Source: Buchananella hordeovulneris
Lineage (GTDB): Bacteria; Actinomycetota; Actinomycetes; Actinomycetales; Actinomycetaceae
Length of the DNA: 64,000 bases
Assembly: GCF_001907235.1 (NCBI RefSeq)
Contig: NZ_MQVS01000004.1
Span: 62,001-126,000, forward strand
Reading direction: 5' to 3'
Shown: piece after piece, positions 25,038 to 33,103 of the stretch
Layout of the letters: every line of letters begins with the position of its first letter
Numbering within the stretch: the stretch's first letter is position 1
Program-made: the position numbers and the translations under genes
The notes under the pieces: generated by a model
What the model was told of the DNA's origin: nothing
The model's database searches: none
What the model saw: only the letters and a program-made list of their open reading frames with translations

Positions 25038-25639
25038 TTGCTGACCTTTCGCAGTGTCGAATCGGTTTCCACGTAGATGTCACCGGTGAGGGGGCAGGAG
25101 AAGTGTCCTTCTTGTCCTGCCACAGGCTGCAGGCGGGCCCCGGCTTGTCCCACCCAGCCGATCTGCCGGGCTGGCACTCCGGCCACGAGGGCGTAGGCAG
25201 GCACATCGCGTGTCACCACGGCGCCCGCCGCCACTGTGGCCCAAGCCCCGATCGTCACGGGGGCGACGCACACGGCCCGGGCGCCGATGGCCGCCCCCGT
25301 CTCTATGGTCACCCCGACCGGCTGCCAGTCGTGGGCCGACTTCAAGGAGCCGTCGGGGTTGATGGCGCGCGGGTAGGTGTCGTTGGTGAGCACGGCAGCG
25401 GGACCGATGAAGACTCCGTCGGCCAGCACCGCCGGCTCGTAAACCAGGGCGTAGTTCTGCACCTTGCAGTTGGCTCCCATCCGTACACCAGTGCCGATGT
25501 AGGCGCCGCGCCCGACCACGCAGCCCGGCCCCATCTCCACCCCTTCGCGCACCTGCGCCAGGTGCCACACGCTGGAGTCATCGCCTATTTGGGCGGCGGG
25601 GGAAACATCGGCGCTGTCAATGATTCGTGGTTCGGACAC
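25034..25639 (-). CDS. wbpD: Left-handed beta-helix N-acetyltransferase (WbpD/WlbB type)
   Basis: The 201-residue hexapeptide-repeat enzyme has SVWHLAQVREGVEMGPGC, NCKVQNYALVYEPAVLADGV, and FIGPAAVLTNDTYPRAINP, very close to the WbpD/WlbB pattern. It would acetylate the 3-amino group using acetyl-CoA, giving UDP-GlcNAc3NAcA. Short repeats (IGARAVCVAPVTIGAWATVAAGAVV) complete the helix. GTG 25639 is chosen because AAAGG lies about 7 nt upstream; an ATG 48 nt earlier would overlap the promoter. It is the first gene of the three-gene operon, with a TACACT -10 element at 25671-25676. Confidence 0.9.
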   Translation of the reverse strand: MSEPRIIDSADVSPAAQIGDDSSVWHLAQVREGVEMGPGCVVGRGAYIGTGVRMGANCKVQNYALVYEPAVLADGVFIGPAAVLTNDTYPRAINPDGSLKSAHDWQPVGVTIETGAAIGARAVCVAPVTIGAWATVAAGAVVTRDVPAYALVAGVPARQIGWVGQAGARLQPVAGQEGHFSCPLTGDIYVETDSTLRKVSK

Positions 25640-25670
25640 GGTCTGGCCTTTCGTTGAGGGACCGGGCAGT

Positions 25671-25676
25671 AGTGTA
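25671..25676 (-). promoter_or_regulatory. -10 element (TACACT) of the wbpDEB-like operon
   Basis: TACACT on the minus strand would start transcription about 25 nt before GTG 25639, leaving room for the AAAGG ribosome site. This is a leadered promoter, unlike many in this window. Confidence 0.4.
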
Positions 25677-25734
25677 TCCATCCCCACGCCGCGGCAACAT
25701 GCCCCAGGGCCTAGGCGCTGGAATACTAGAGGCC

Positions 25735-26418
25735 ATGTCTACGCCTCTGCCCACGTCTGAGACCTGGCTGCTCATTCCGCTCTATAACGAGTCGGCGGTG
25801 ATCGGTGAGGTGATTCGGGAAGCCCGCCAGACGTTCCCCAATATCGTGTGCGTGAACGACGGCTCGACGGACGGTTCAGGCGAGGCGGCGGAGGCTGCCG
25901 GGGCCATCGTTATCAATCACCCGATCAACCTGGGACAGGGTGCGGCCCTGCAAACGGGCCTGGATTTCTTTAAATTTCACACTGATGGCAAGTACTGTGT
26001 GACGTTCGACGCGGACGGCCAGCATCGGGTGGCGGACGCGCTGGAGATGGTCCGCCTCGCCGACCAAGACAATCTCGACATCGTTTTCGGGTCCCGTTTT
26101 CGGGCCGAGAAGGTCGAGGCAAACTGGCTCAAGACCATCGTGTTGCGGGCTACGGCGTGGGCTTCGCGGCGCTCGACTGGCATCAAACTCACTGACACGC
26201 ACAACGGCTTGCGATTGATTAGCCGTCGGGCGGCCGAGATCGTGGAGCTGCGGCACAATCGCATGGCACACGCCACCGAGATCGTCACGCAACTGGCACG
26301 CTCGGGCCTGCCGTGGGCCGAGATCCCGGTCTACATCCGGTACACCGACTATTCCCGCTCCAAGGGCCAGTCGATGCTGAACTCGATCAATATCGTCGTC
26401 GAGCTGCTGTTCTCCTAG
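25735..26418 (+). CDS. Glycosyltransferase family 2 (DPM1/polyprenyl-phosphate glycosyltransferase-like)
   Basis: The 227-residue GT-A protein has WLLIPLYNESAVIGEVI, VCVNDGSTDGS, the HPINLGQGAALQTGL signature of DPM/GtrB-like enzymes, and the DADGQH metal site. LTDTHNGLRLISRRAAE is also typical. There is no C-terminal membrane helix, so it may be membrane-tethered through its neighbour, the DUF2304 protein. The family loads a sugar onto undecaprenyl phosphate or adds it to a lipid-linked glycan. It heads a four-gene operon with DUF2304 and two LCP genes. Confidence 0.88.
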   Translation: MSTPLPTSETWLLIPLYNESAVIGEVIREARQTFPNIVCVNDGSTDGSGEAAEAAGAIVINHPINLGQGAALQTGLDFFKFHTDGKYCVTFDADGQHRVADALEMVRLADQDNLDIVFGSRFRAEKVEANWLKTIVLRATAWASRRSTGIKLTDTHNGLRLISRRAAEIVELRHNRMAHATEIVTQLARSGLPWAEIPVYIRYTDYSRSKGQSMLNSINIVVELLFS

Positions 26419-26436
26419 GGAAAGGCACGATTTCTT

Positions 26437-26850
26437 ATGCTCGCTGGAGGCCAGAAGCTAATCATTCAGCTGATTCTTGTCACGGTCATCGTGGCGATCA
26501 GCTTCGTGTCGATGCGGCAGCACGGTGCCCGCAATCAGGCGTTGCGCCGCCTCGGCCTGCTGTTTTTCATGCTGTGTGCCATCGTCTCGGTGTTCTATCC
26601 CCGCATACTGTCCAAGTTGGCCGCGTGGGTGGGGGTGGGCCGTGGCACGGACCTGCTGCTCTATCTCCTGTTGTTGGCATTCTTGGCGTCTCTGGCCAAC
26701 CAGTTCAAACGCTCAGTCGAGCACGATCGCCGCTTGACGAAGCTGGCTCGCCAGTTAGCATTGTCCAACGCCCCGGATCTGCGGGGCCCCTCCTCCGCCC
26801 TGCCCTCCAGCTCCGGTCCCGACGATGTGAATGGCGATAAGGAACTGTGA
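26437..26850 (+). CDS. DUF2304 family small membrane protein
   Basis: The 137-residue protein has three hydrophobic segments (LIIQLILVTVIVAISFV, LGLLFFMLCAIVSVF, LLLYLLLLAFLASLA) followed by the charged FKRSVEHDRRLTKLARQLAL typical of DUF2304. Members are almost always encoded next to a GT2 gene, as here with an 18-nt gap, and are thought to help anchor or assist it; that role is inferred. The Ser/Pro-rich tail is disordered. Its stop overlaps the next start (GTGA). Confidence 0.82.
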   Translation: MLAGGQKLIIQLILVTVIVAISFVSMRQHGARNQALRRLGLLFFMLCAIVSVFYPRILSKLAAWVGVGRGTDLLLYLLLLAFLASLANQFKRSVEHDRRLTKLARQLALSNAPDLRGPSSALPSSSGPDDVNGDKEL

Positions 26851-28037
26851 AGAAGGACTACGTTCGCGCACGGCACGTCTTTTTCAAGCCGCGACCGCGC
26901 CACCGAATCGGCCCCCTCCTGCTCGCGTTAGGACTCGGCTTGTTCAGCTCGGCCTACTTTGTGCTGCAGGATCTGAATCAGGCGCAGATCATCAAGGAAG
27001 ACGACGTCGACAAGCTCATCACCGGCGGGGAAAAGGGCGAGGCCACGACGACGGTGGCGCCCCCCAACGGGGCCATGAACATTTTGGTGATTGGTTCCGA
27101 CATCCGCACTCCCGAAGAGGAGGTGTACGAGGAGGTTGATGGGCAACGGGCCGACGCCACGATGCTCATCCACATCTCTGCCGATCGCAGCAACGTCACT
27201 GCGGTCAGCATCCCGCGCGACACGCTAGTCGAGATCCCGGACTGCATGCTGACAGACAACAGCGTGGTGCCGGGCTCTTTCGACAAGTTCAACGCGGCGT
27301 TCTCGGTGGGGGGTTCCAAGGATCTGACGGCCGCTGTGGCGTGTGCCAAAAGCACGATCCAGAACATCACTTCCTTGACGGTTACTGACTACTTCGTTGT
27401 CGATTTTTCGGCCTTCCAGGAGATCATCGACTCGCTGGGCGGCATCACGATCTGTCAGAACCGCAACGTCTTCGATCCGGCCGCCAACTATCTGCGCCTC
27501 GTGCCGGGCTGCTATCGCCTAAACGGTGAGCAGGCCCTGGGGTACTCGCGCTCCCGTAAATCGCTGGACAACGGCTCTGATCTGGACCGTATCGGGAGCC
27601 AGCAAAAGGTGGTCAGTGCCATCGTCTCCGAGGTCTTCTCCCGGGACCTCGTGGGCGACCTGCCCACGCTGTACAACGTGCTGCGCACCGGCATGAAGTC
27701 GCTGACCGCCTCCGAGCTGGGGCGGGTGGAAAACATGGCGGGCCTAGCGGTCGCCATGCGCAACATTGACCGCGCCAACATTCGGTTTGTCATGGCCCCG
27801 GTGGTGGATTCCTCGGTGCTACCGGGGGCGGTCGAGTTCTCCTCTGAGGCCGAGATCTTGTGGGAAGCTTTGCGTAACGACCGGCAGGTGCCTGACCGTT
27901 TGGGCGGGACTGACGGCAACGGGGACGATTGGACACAGACGCATTCCCCCACCCCGCAGGAGGTGGATGTGCCGGGCACGCCCGGCTCGGACACGACCTT
28001 TGAGGGGGGAACTGGCAACGAAGGGAACGTGGAGTGA
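26847..28037 (+). CDS. LytR-CpsA-Psr (LCP) family wall-polymer ligase
   Basis: The 396-residue protein has a short cytoplasmic N-terminus, one membrane helix (about 21-40) and an extracellular LCP domain from about 77 (MNILVIGSDIR, GQRADATMLIHI, SIPRDTLVEIP). The conserved Arg/Asp residues that bind the polyprenyl diphosphate are in place, including Asp85, Arg101 and Arg124-Asp125. LCP enzymes move undecaprenyl-linked polymers onto peptidoglycan. The GTG start overlaps the DUF2304 stop. The Gly/Thr-rich tail after 345 is probably unstructured. Its place at the end of the locus fits attachment of the polysaccharide made here. Confidence 0.92.
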   Translation: MKKDYVRARHVFFKPRPRHRIGPLLLALGLGLFSSAYFVLQDLNQAQIIKEDDVDKLITGGEKGEATTTVAPPNGAMNILVIGSDIRTPEEEVYEEVDGQRADATMLIHISADRSNVTAVSIPRDTLVEIPDCMLTDNSVVPGSFDKFNAAFSVGGSKDLTAAVACAKSTIQNITSLTVTDYFVVDFSAFQEIIDSLGGITICQNRNVFDPAANYLRLVPGCYRLNGEQALGYSRSRKSLDNGSDLDRIGSQQKVVSAIVSEVFSRDLVGDLPTLYNVLRTGMKSLTASELGRVENMAGLAVAMRNIDRANIRFVMAPVVDSSVLPGAVEFSSEAEILWEALRNDRQVPDRLGGTDGNGDDWTQTHSPTPQEVDVPGTPGSDTTFEGGTGNEGNVE

Positions 28038-29539
28038 GCAACCCGCCTAGCTTTACCCCCCGAGAGCGCGGTAAACGGCCGAGTGCGGCCGGGGCCCGCG
28101 CCGTCGGGCACGAGATCGCCGCAATTCCTCCCCGTCCGCGCCCCTCGCAGCCCGAAGCCCGCACGACGCCGCGGTCGATTCCCCCGGCCACCGTGCCGCC
28201 GCGCCCGGAACGCCGCAGCCCGGCGGTGCCGCCCCCTGCCGGGGCCGCCCCCACCCGGCAGGCCCCGGCTCAGCGCCCCGCCACCACGGCCGGGCCGGTG
28301 CGCCGCTCTGTGCGGCCCGCGCCGCAGCCCCCTAGTGAACCGACCGCAGTGCTGCCGGGGCGCGTGGGGATGGCGGCGGCCGAGCGCGACAGCGCAACTG
28401 CCACCGGGCGCACGGCGGTGCTGCCTGGCCGCCCGCGCGGCGCCCGCTCCCCCGGCAGCCCGGCACCGGTGATTGCGCCGCGCCGGGCAAGCGGTCCGCG
28501 TGGTGGGCCGGGCGGCAGTCAACCGCCCCCGCCGCAGCCGCCCCCGCCTGGGGGACGCCCACCCCTCCCGCCGGGCCGTCCGCCGAGCGCGGGCCGTCGC
28601 CGGGGCAGGCGGGGTCGCCGGGTGTTGGTCGGCTTCCTGGTCTTCGTTTTGGTGCTGGGTGCCTGGGGCATGTTCCTCTACTCGCGCGCCAACTCCCTGT
28701 TGCAGCGGGTCGATGCCCTCAGTGCCGGTGCTGACACTCCCGGCACCACCTATTTGATCGTCGGCTCGGATGAGCGTGGTGGCGACACCTGGGAGGACGG
28801 GACCGAGGGGCAACGGGCAGACACCATCATGTTGCTGCACCAGGCCCCTAACGGTGCCACCGCCTTGGTGTCCCTGCCGCGCGATACGTTGGTGGAGATT
28901 CCCGAGTATGGCTGGTCGAAGCTGAACGCCGCCTACGCCTACGGCGGGGCGCCGCTGCTGGTGCAGACGGTTGAGGGCCTGGTGGGCCTGCATGTGGACC
29001 ACTACCTGCAGGTCGGTATGGGGGGCCTGACCCGGATCGTCGATGCCGTCGGCGGGGTCGAGCTGTGCCTGGACTACGACGTCGACGACCCGAAGTCGGA
29101 GCTCGTGTGGCAGGCGGGTTGCCACGTGGCCGACGGTCCCACCGCGCTGGCCTTTGCCCGCATGCGCTACCAGGACCCGGAGGGCGACATCGGGCGGGCG
29201 CGGCGCCAGCGGGAGGTGATCGCCGCTATCAGCAAGAACGCGGCCCGCCCCGGGGTCTTCCTCAATCCGAAGACCACCTACGACGTCGCCACCAGTTTTG
29301 CCGGGGCCCTGTCGGTGGACCGGGAGACTTCGCTGTTCGACCTGGCTAGCTTCGCCTGGGCCTTCAAGTCGGTGCAGGGCTCGGGCCTCACGGGCGCCCC
29401 GCCGATTGAGGATCCGGCCTACGACGCCGGCGCGGCAGGCTCGGCCGTCTTGCTGGTGGAGGACGGCTACGCTTCGACGTTCTTCTCCCAGCTGCGGGAA
29501 GGAACTTTGCAGCCCGAGTCGTTCAACTCCGCGCCGTAG
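28034..29539 (+). CDS. LCP family wall-polymer ligase with long proline-rich cytoplasmic tail
   Basis: A 501-residue LCP protein. Residues 1-195 are Pro/Arg/Ala-rich and cytoplasmic and include two copies of TAVLPGR (104-110, 127-133). A basic stretch (RRRGRRGRR) precedes one membrane helix at about 197-216, and the LCP domain runs from about 238 (YLIVGSDERGG, GQRADTIMLLHQ, SLPRDTLVEIP). The catalytic and lipid-binding pattern is intact. It overlaps the first LCP gene by GTGA, so both are made from one message. The tail may bind cell-division or glycan-synthesis partners; this is speculative. A strong bidirectional terminator follows. Confidence 0.92.
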   Translation: MSNPPSFTPRERGKRPSAAGARAVGHEIAAIPPRPRPSQPEARTTPRSIPPATVPPRPERRSPAVPPPAGAAPTRQAPAQRPATTAGPVRRSVRPAPQPPSEPTAVLPGRVGMAAAERDSATATGRTAVLPGRPRGARSPGSPAPVIAPRRASGPRGGPGGSQPPPPQPPPPGGRPPLPPGRPPSAGRRRGRRGRRVLVGFLVFVLVLGAWGMFLYSRANSLLQRVDALSAGADTPGTTYLIVGSDERGGDTWEDGTEGQRADTIMLLHQAPNGATALVSLPRDTLVEIPEYGWSKLNAAYAYGGAPLLVQTVEGLVGLHVDHYLQVGMGGLTRIVDAVGGVELCLDYDVDDPKSELVWQAGCHVADGPTALAFARMRYQDPEGDIGRARRQREVIAAISKNAARPGVFLNPKTTYDVATSFAGALSVDRETSLFDLASFAWAFKSVQGSGLTGAPPIEDPAYDAGAAGSAVLLVEDGYASTFFSQLREGTLQPESFNSAP

Positions 29540-29557
29540 CTTCAGCCCCGTAACGCA

Positions 29558-29599
29558 GTTGCGCCCCGCGCCCCGTTATCCGGGGGCGTGGGGCGCAAC
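29558..29599. terminator. Bidirectional terminator
   Basis: A 17-bp stem (29558-29574 with 29583-29599, one G-T pair) with an 8-nt loop sits between the convergent LCP and galE genes. It lacks a T-tract. Confidence 0.8.
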
Positions 29600-29619
29600 T
29601 ATCGCGGGCGGCGCGGCCG

Positions 29620-30603
29620 CTAGCCGATGCGGCGGGGCGAGGCCTGCCAGGCGGACCAGGCGGAGGTGACGATGTCGCGCAGGTCGTGCTTAGCGTGCCA
29701 GCCAAGGTCCTGGCCAATGCGGGCGGCGTCGCCGATGAGCTGCGGCGGATCGCCGGGGCGGCGCGGTTCCAGCTCGGGGGTGGTATCCAGGCCGGAGACC
29801 TGCCCGATCATGTCGATGACCTCCTGCACGGAGGAGCCGGTGCCGGTGCCGACGTTAAACACCCGGTGGGCCAGCTCCCCCTCGCCCGCCAGCGCGTCGA
29901 GGGCGGCGATGTGAGCCTCGGCGAGATCCAGGACGTGGATGTAGTCGCGGATGCAGGTGCCGTCCGGCGTCGGGTAGTCGGTACCGAACACGCGGGGTGC
30001 CTCGGAGCGGGACAGCCGGTCCAGCACCATCGGGATCAGGTTGAGGGTGGCGGGGTCTCCCAGCTCGTCCCACCCGGCCCCGGCCACATTGAAGTAGCGC
30101 AGCCCGGCCCATCGCAGCCCCCAAGCCGTCTCGCAGTCGGCGGCCAGCAGCTCACCGATCAGCTTGGTTTCGCCGTAGGGGTTGATGGGGTGCTTGTCAA
30201 TGTCTTCGTGCACCACCTCCACCGGCGGCATGCCGTAGACGGCCGCCGAGGAGGAGAAGATCAGCTGCTTGACGTCGGCGGCCTCCATGGCGGCCAGCAG
30301 GTTGGCCATGCCGCCAATGTTCTGCTGGTAGTACCACACGGGCTTGGCTACGGACTCGCCGACCTGCTTGCGGGCGGCGAAGTGGATGACGGCGGTGACC
30401 GCGTGGCTGCGCATGGCCGCCGTCAGCTCGGCGGTGGCTTCGGGGGCGGCGAGGTCCAGTTCGATGAGGGTGGCCGTGCCGATGCGGTCGGCCTGGCCGT
30501 AGGACAAGTCGTCGACGACGACTACTCTCTCGCCGCGCTCCAACAGGAGGCGGACGACGTGGGCGCCGATGTATCCGGCGCCTCCGGTGACGAGGATACT
30601 CAT
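29620..30603 (-). CDS. galE: UDP-glucose 4-epimerase
   Basis: The 327-residue NAD-dependent epimerase interconverts UDP-Glc and UDP-Gal (or the GlcNAc forms). It has [12 protein letters not shown] (5-16), SSSAAVYG (117-124), catalytic Tyr143 and Lys147 in NPYGETK, and YFNVAGA. Length is standard. Its ATG overlaps the purE stop (ATGA), so it is co-transcribed with purine genes, an unusual arrangement. It supplies UDP-galactose-type donors, presumably for the polysaccharide locus that ends beside it. Confidence 0.93.
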   Translation of the reverse strand: MSILVTGGAGYIGAHVVRLLLERGERVVVVDDLSYGQADRIGTATLIELDLAAPEATAELTAAMRSHAVTAVIHFAARKQVGESVAKPVWYYQQNIGGMANLLAAMEAADVKQLIFSSSAAVYGMPPVEVVHEDIDKHPINPYGETKLIGELLAADCETAWGLRWAGLRYFNVAGAGWDELGDPATLNLIPMVLDRLSRSEAPRVFGTDYPTPDGTCIRDYIHVLDLAEAHIAALDALAGEGELAHRVFNVGTGTGSSVQEVIDMIGQVSGLDTTPELEPRRPGDPPQLIGDAARIGQDLGWHAKHDLRDIVTSAWSAWQASPRRIG

Positions 30604-31139
30604 GCCTCCACCTTAGCTAGTTCCTGACGCAACTCCGCCACTTCGGCGCGCAAGCTCTCACCCTTGGCGTGTGCGATGTCCCGCAGCTCGGCCTGGAAGG
30701 CCCGCAGTTGGGACCGAAGCCCCGCGCTGGCCGCGTCGGTGCCGGCCGCCAGGATCCGCACCGCCAACAGCCCGGCGTTGCGCGCCCCACCGATCGACAC
30801 GGTGGCCACCGGTACCCCGGCGGGCATCTGCACGATCGACAGCAGCGAGTCCAGGCCATCCAGCCGGGCCAGCGGCACCGGCACCCCGATGACCGGCAGC
30901 TCGGTGACGGCCGCCAGCATGCCGGGCAGGTGGGCCGCGCCCCCCGCCCCGGCGATGAGGACCCGCAGGCCCCGCTGCGCGGCCTGCTGCCCGTAGGCCA
31001 GCATCTCGGTGGGCATGCGATGGGCCGAGACGACATCCGCCTCGAAGTCCACCCCGAACTCGCTCAGCGCCTCGGCGGCGGCCCGCATCACCCCCCAGTC
31101 CGAGTCCGATCCCATGACGATGCCCACTTGCGCGCTCAC
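30600..31139 (-). CDS. purE: N5-carboxyaminoimidazole ribonucleotide mutase
   Basis: The 179-residue class I PurE has [24 protein letters not shown] with the catalytic His, and [13 protein letters not shown]. It rearranges N5-CAIR to CAIR in purine synthesis. GTG 31139 overlaps the purK stop (GTGA). The C-terminal tail after about 155 is longer and charged, ending in [15 protein letters not shown]. It sits between purK and galE in one operon. Confidence 0.94.
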   Translation of the reverse strand: MSAQVGIVMGSDSDWGVMRAAAEALSEFGVDFEADVVSAHRMPTEMLAYGQQAAQRGLRVLIAGAGGAAHLPGMLAAVTELPVIGVPVPLARLDGLDSLLSIVQMPAGVPVATVSIGGARNAGLLAVRILAAGTDAASAGLRSQLRAFQAELRDIAHAKGESLRAEVAELRQELAKVEA

Positions 31140-32269
31140 CGCGGCTCCTTTCCCATGAGTATGTCCGCCGCCCCGCGGGCCGCGGCCAGCGCCTGCGCCA
31201 CCTGCGGGCCGCACACGTTGACGTGCCCGAGCTTGCGGCCGGGCCGCACCGCCTTGCCGTACAGCTCCACGTGGGCCTGCGGGTAGGCGGCAAACACCTC
31301 CCCCAGCAGCGTAGCCGGATCCACTGCCGCGCCCAGCACGTTGACCATGACGGTGACCGGGCTGGTGGGCGTCGGCGGCCCGAGTGGCAGGTCGAGCACC
31401 GCCCGCAGGTGCTGTTCGAATTGGCTGGTGGCCGCACCGTTTATCGTCCAGTGGCCCGAGTTATGGGGGCGCATCGCCAGCTCGTTGACGAGCAGGCGCC
31501 CGTCGGCGGTTTCGAACATCTCGACCGCCAGCACCCCGGTGACGTCCAGGGCACCGGCAATCTGCTCCGCGATGGCCGTGGCGGCGGCCGCCGCGGTCGG
31601 TGCCAGCTCCGGGGCGGGGGCGATGACGACGTCGCACACGCCGGCGCGCTGCCGGGTCTCGACCACCGGCCAGGCCACCACCTGCCCGCTCGGGCGCCGC
31701 GCCACCAGGGCCGCCAGCTCCCGCTCAAAGTCCACCTTCTCCTCGACCAGCAGCCCACCGTGGCGGGCGGGAGCGGCCAGCCAATCGGCCACCTGGTCGG
31801 CGGCCTCCACCACCCGCACACCCTTGCCGTCGTAGCCGCCGCGCGCGGTCTTGACCACCGCCTGCCCGCCTTGCTGCGCCAGAAACTCCGTCAGCTCGGC
31901 GGCGGTGGCGAGCTGCCGCCAGCGCGGGCACGGCACCCCGAGCTCCTGCAGCGCCTGGCGCATGGCCAGCTTGTCGCGGGCGCAGCGCAGCGCCGCCGGG
32001 CCCGGGCGGGTGGGTACCCGGTCCGCGAAGTGGGCGAAGAGTTCCGGCGGGATGTGCTCGTGCTCGAAGGTCACCACGTCTAGGTCGCTACCGAGGGCCA
32101 CCAGGGCGTCCCGCTCCGTCGGCAGTCCGACCACGCTGCCGACGCTCGCCCGCCCGGCCGCCCCGTCGGCCGCCTCCACCAGCGGGCGCAACGTCACCCC
32201 CAACGCCGTGGCGGGGGCCTGCATCATGCGGGCCAGCTGCCCGCCACCGATCACTGCAACGGTTGGCAT
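31136..32269 (-). CDS. purK: N5-carboxyaminoimidazole ribonucleotide synthase
   Basis: The 377-residue ATP-grasp enzyme makes N5-CAIR from AIR, ATP and bicarbonate. Motifs are [15 protein letters not shown] at the start, [13 protein letters not shown] (ATP loop), [17 protein letters not shown] and [15 protein letters not shown] at the metal site. The ATG at 32269 is preceded by TAGGCT at 6 nt, so the purK-purE-galE message is probably leaderless. It is transcribed away from the GtrA gene. Confidence 0.94.
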   Translation of the reverse strand: MPTVAVIGGGQLARMMQAPATALGVTLRPLVEAADGAAGRASVGSVVGLPTERDALVALGSDLDVVTFEHEHIPPELFAHFADRVPTRPGPAALRCARDKLAMRQALQELGVPCPRWRQLATAAELTEFLAQQGGQAVVKTARGGYDGKGVRVVEAADQVADWLAAPARHGGLLVEEKVDFERELAALVARRPSGQVVAWPVVETRQRAGVCDVVIAPAPELAPTAAAAATAIAEQIAGALDVTGVLAVEMFETADGRLLVNELAMRPHNSGHWTINGAATSQFEQHLRAVLDLPLGPPTPTSPVTVMVNVLGAAVDPATLLGEVFAAYPQAHVELYGKAVRPGRKLGHVNVCGPQVAQALAAARGAADILMGKEPR

Positions 32270-32275
32270 GGGCCA

Positions 32276-32281
32276 AGCCTA
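32276..32281 (-). promoter_or_regulatory. -10 element (TAGGCT) of purK-purE-galE
   Basis: On the minus strand TAGGCT ends 6 nt before ATG 32269, with no Shine-Dalgarno sequence. Confidence 0.6.
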
Positions 32282-32311
32282 TCGGCCCCCAACCAGGCGC
32301 TGGCCATGCCC

Positions 32312-32317
32312 TACCAT
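32312..32317 (+). promoter_or_regulatory. -10 element (TACCAT) of the GtrA gene
   Basis: TACCAT ends 6 nt before GTG 32324. This favours that codon over ATG 32306, which lies upstream of the element. Confidence 0.5.
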
Positions 32318-32323
32318 GAACCG

Positions 32324-32809
32324 GTGACCGTTAAGGAAGTAAAAGTTGGTCCTTTCCCCGTGCCGCCGCGCTACCAGGGCTTGGCGGCCCGCCTGTGGGA
32401 GGTAGGCAAGTTCAGCATTGTCGGCGGCATCGCCTTCGTCGTCGACGTCGGGCTGTTCAACTTGCTCTCGCAGTTCGCCTTCTCCCCCTTCGCCGGGCAG
32501 TCGGTGCGCGCCAAAATCCTCTCGGCTGCGGTGGCCACCGTCGTGTCCTGGCTGCTCAACCGCGCCTGGACCTTCCAGGCCCAAAAGTCCAAGGGGGCGC
32601 GGCGGGAGTTCATCGAGTTCGGGGTCATCAACCTGATCGGCATCGGCATCGCCGCCAGCTGCCTGTACATCTCCCGCTACATCCTCGGCTTCACCTCGAC
32701 GCTGGCGGACAACATCTCCGGCAACATCATCGGCCTGATCCTCGGCATGGTGTTCCGGTTCCTGTGCTACAAGTACATCGTCTTCGCCCCCGCCAAGGAC
32801 CGCGCCTAG
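32324..32809 (+). CDS. GtrA-like four-helix membrane protein
   Basis: The 161-residue protein has four hydrophobic segments of the GtrA/PF04138 type: FSIVGGIAFVVDVGLFNLLSQ, ILSAAVATVVSWLLNRAWTF, FGVINLIGIGIAASCLYIS and NIIGLILGMVFRFLCYKY. The N-R-x-W-T-F motif is diagnostic. GtrA-like proteins are linked to movement or placement of polyprenyl-linked sugars. An ATG at 32306 would add six residues, but the promoter layout supports GTG 32324. It ends 9 nt from a convergent hypothetical gene. Its link to the polysaccharide locus is plausible but unproven. Confidence 0.87.
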   Translation: MTVKEVKVGPFPVPPRYQGLAARLWEVGKFSIVGGIAFVVDVGLFNLLSQFAFSPFAGQSVRAKILSAAVATVVSWLLNRAWTFQAQKSKGARREFIEFGVINLIGIGIAASCLYISRYILGFTSTLADNISGNIIGLILGMVFRFLCYKYIVFAPAKDRA

Positions 32810-32818
32810 CGCCAGCCA

Positions 32819-33088
32819 TCAGGCGAAGAACTCTCGCGGCACGCGCGCGATAGCCGCACGCATCTGCTCGGCTGTCACGCGCGGCACGACGAGAACCCGG
32901 CGAAGTTCCGGGTAGGCACCGCCCCGCAGCTCCGCGGCGATGTCTTGCGCGAGCCGCACAGGATCGTAGAAGGTAACCGCCACCAGGCGGTCGCCGACAC
33001 GCACTGAAACCTCCCAACAAACCCCCTTGGCTTCGATCTCCCACGCGTAGTCGCCGAAGTCGGTCGGCAGCAAGAGTTCCCGATCCAT
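32819..33088 (-). CDS. Hypothetical 89-residue protein downstream of the histidine kinase
   Basis: I do not recognise this family. The product is small, soluble and acidic at the start (MDRELLLPTDFGDYAWEIEA), has a mixed alpha/beta look with SVRVGDRLVAVTFYD and VLVVPRVTAEQM, and has no membrane segment. It starts 15 nt after the kinase stop on the same strand, so it is probably the third gene of the regulator-kinase operon. A weak GGAG lies upstream of ATG 33088. It could modulate the two-component system or be an unrelated passenger. Confidence 0.6.
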   Translation of the reverse strand: MDRELLLPTDFGDYAWEIEAKGVCWEVSVRVGDRLVAVTFYDPVRLAQDIAAELRGGAYPELRRVLVVPRVTAEQMRAAIARVPREFFA

Positions 33089-33103
33089 CCGGTCAGGCTC
33101 CCG

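Noticed and set aside
23709-25076. 455-residue plus-strand frame
   Set aside because: It is antisense to the oxidoreductase and aminotransferase genes, which have clear catalytic motifs.
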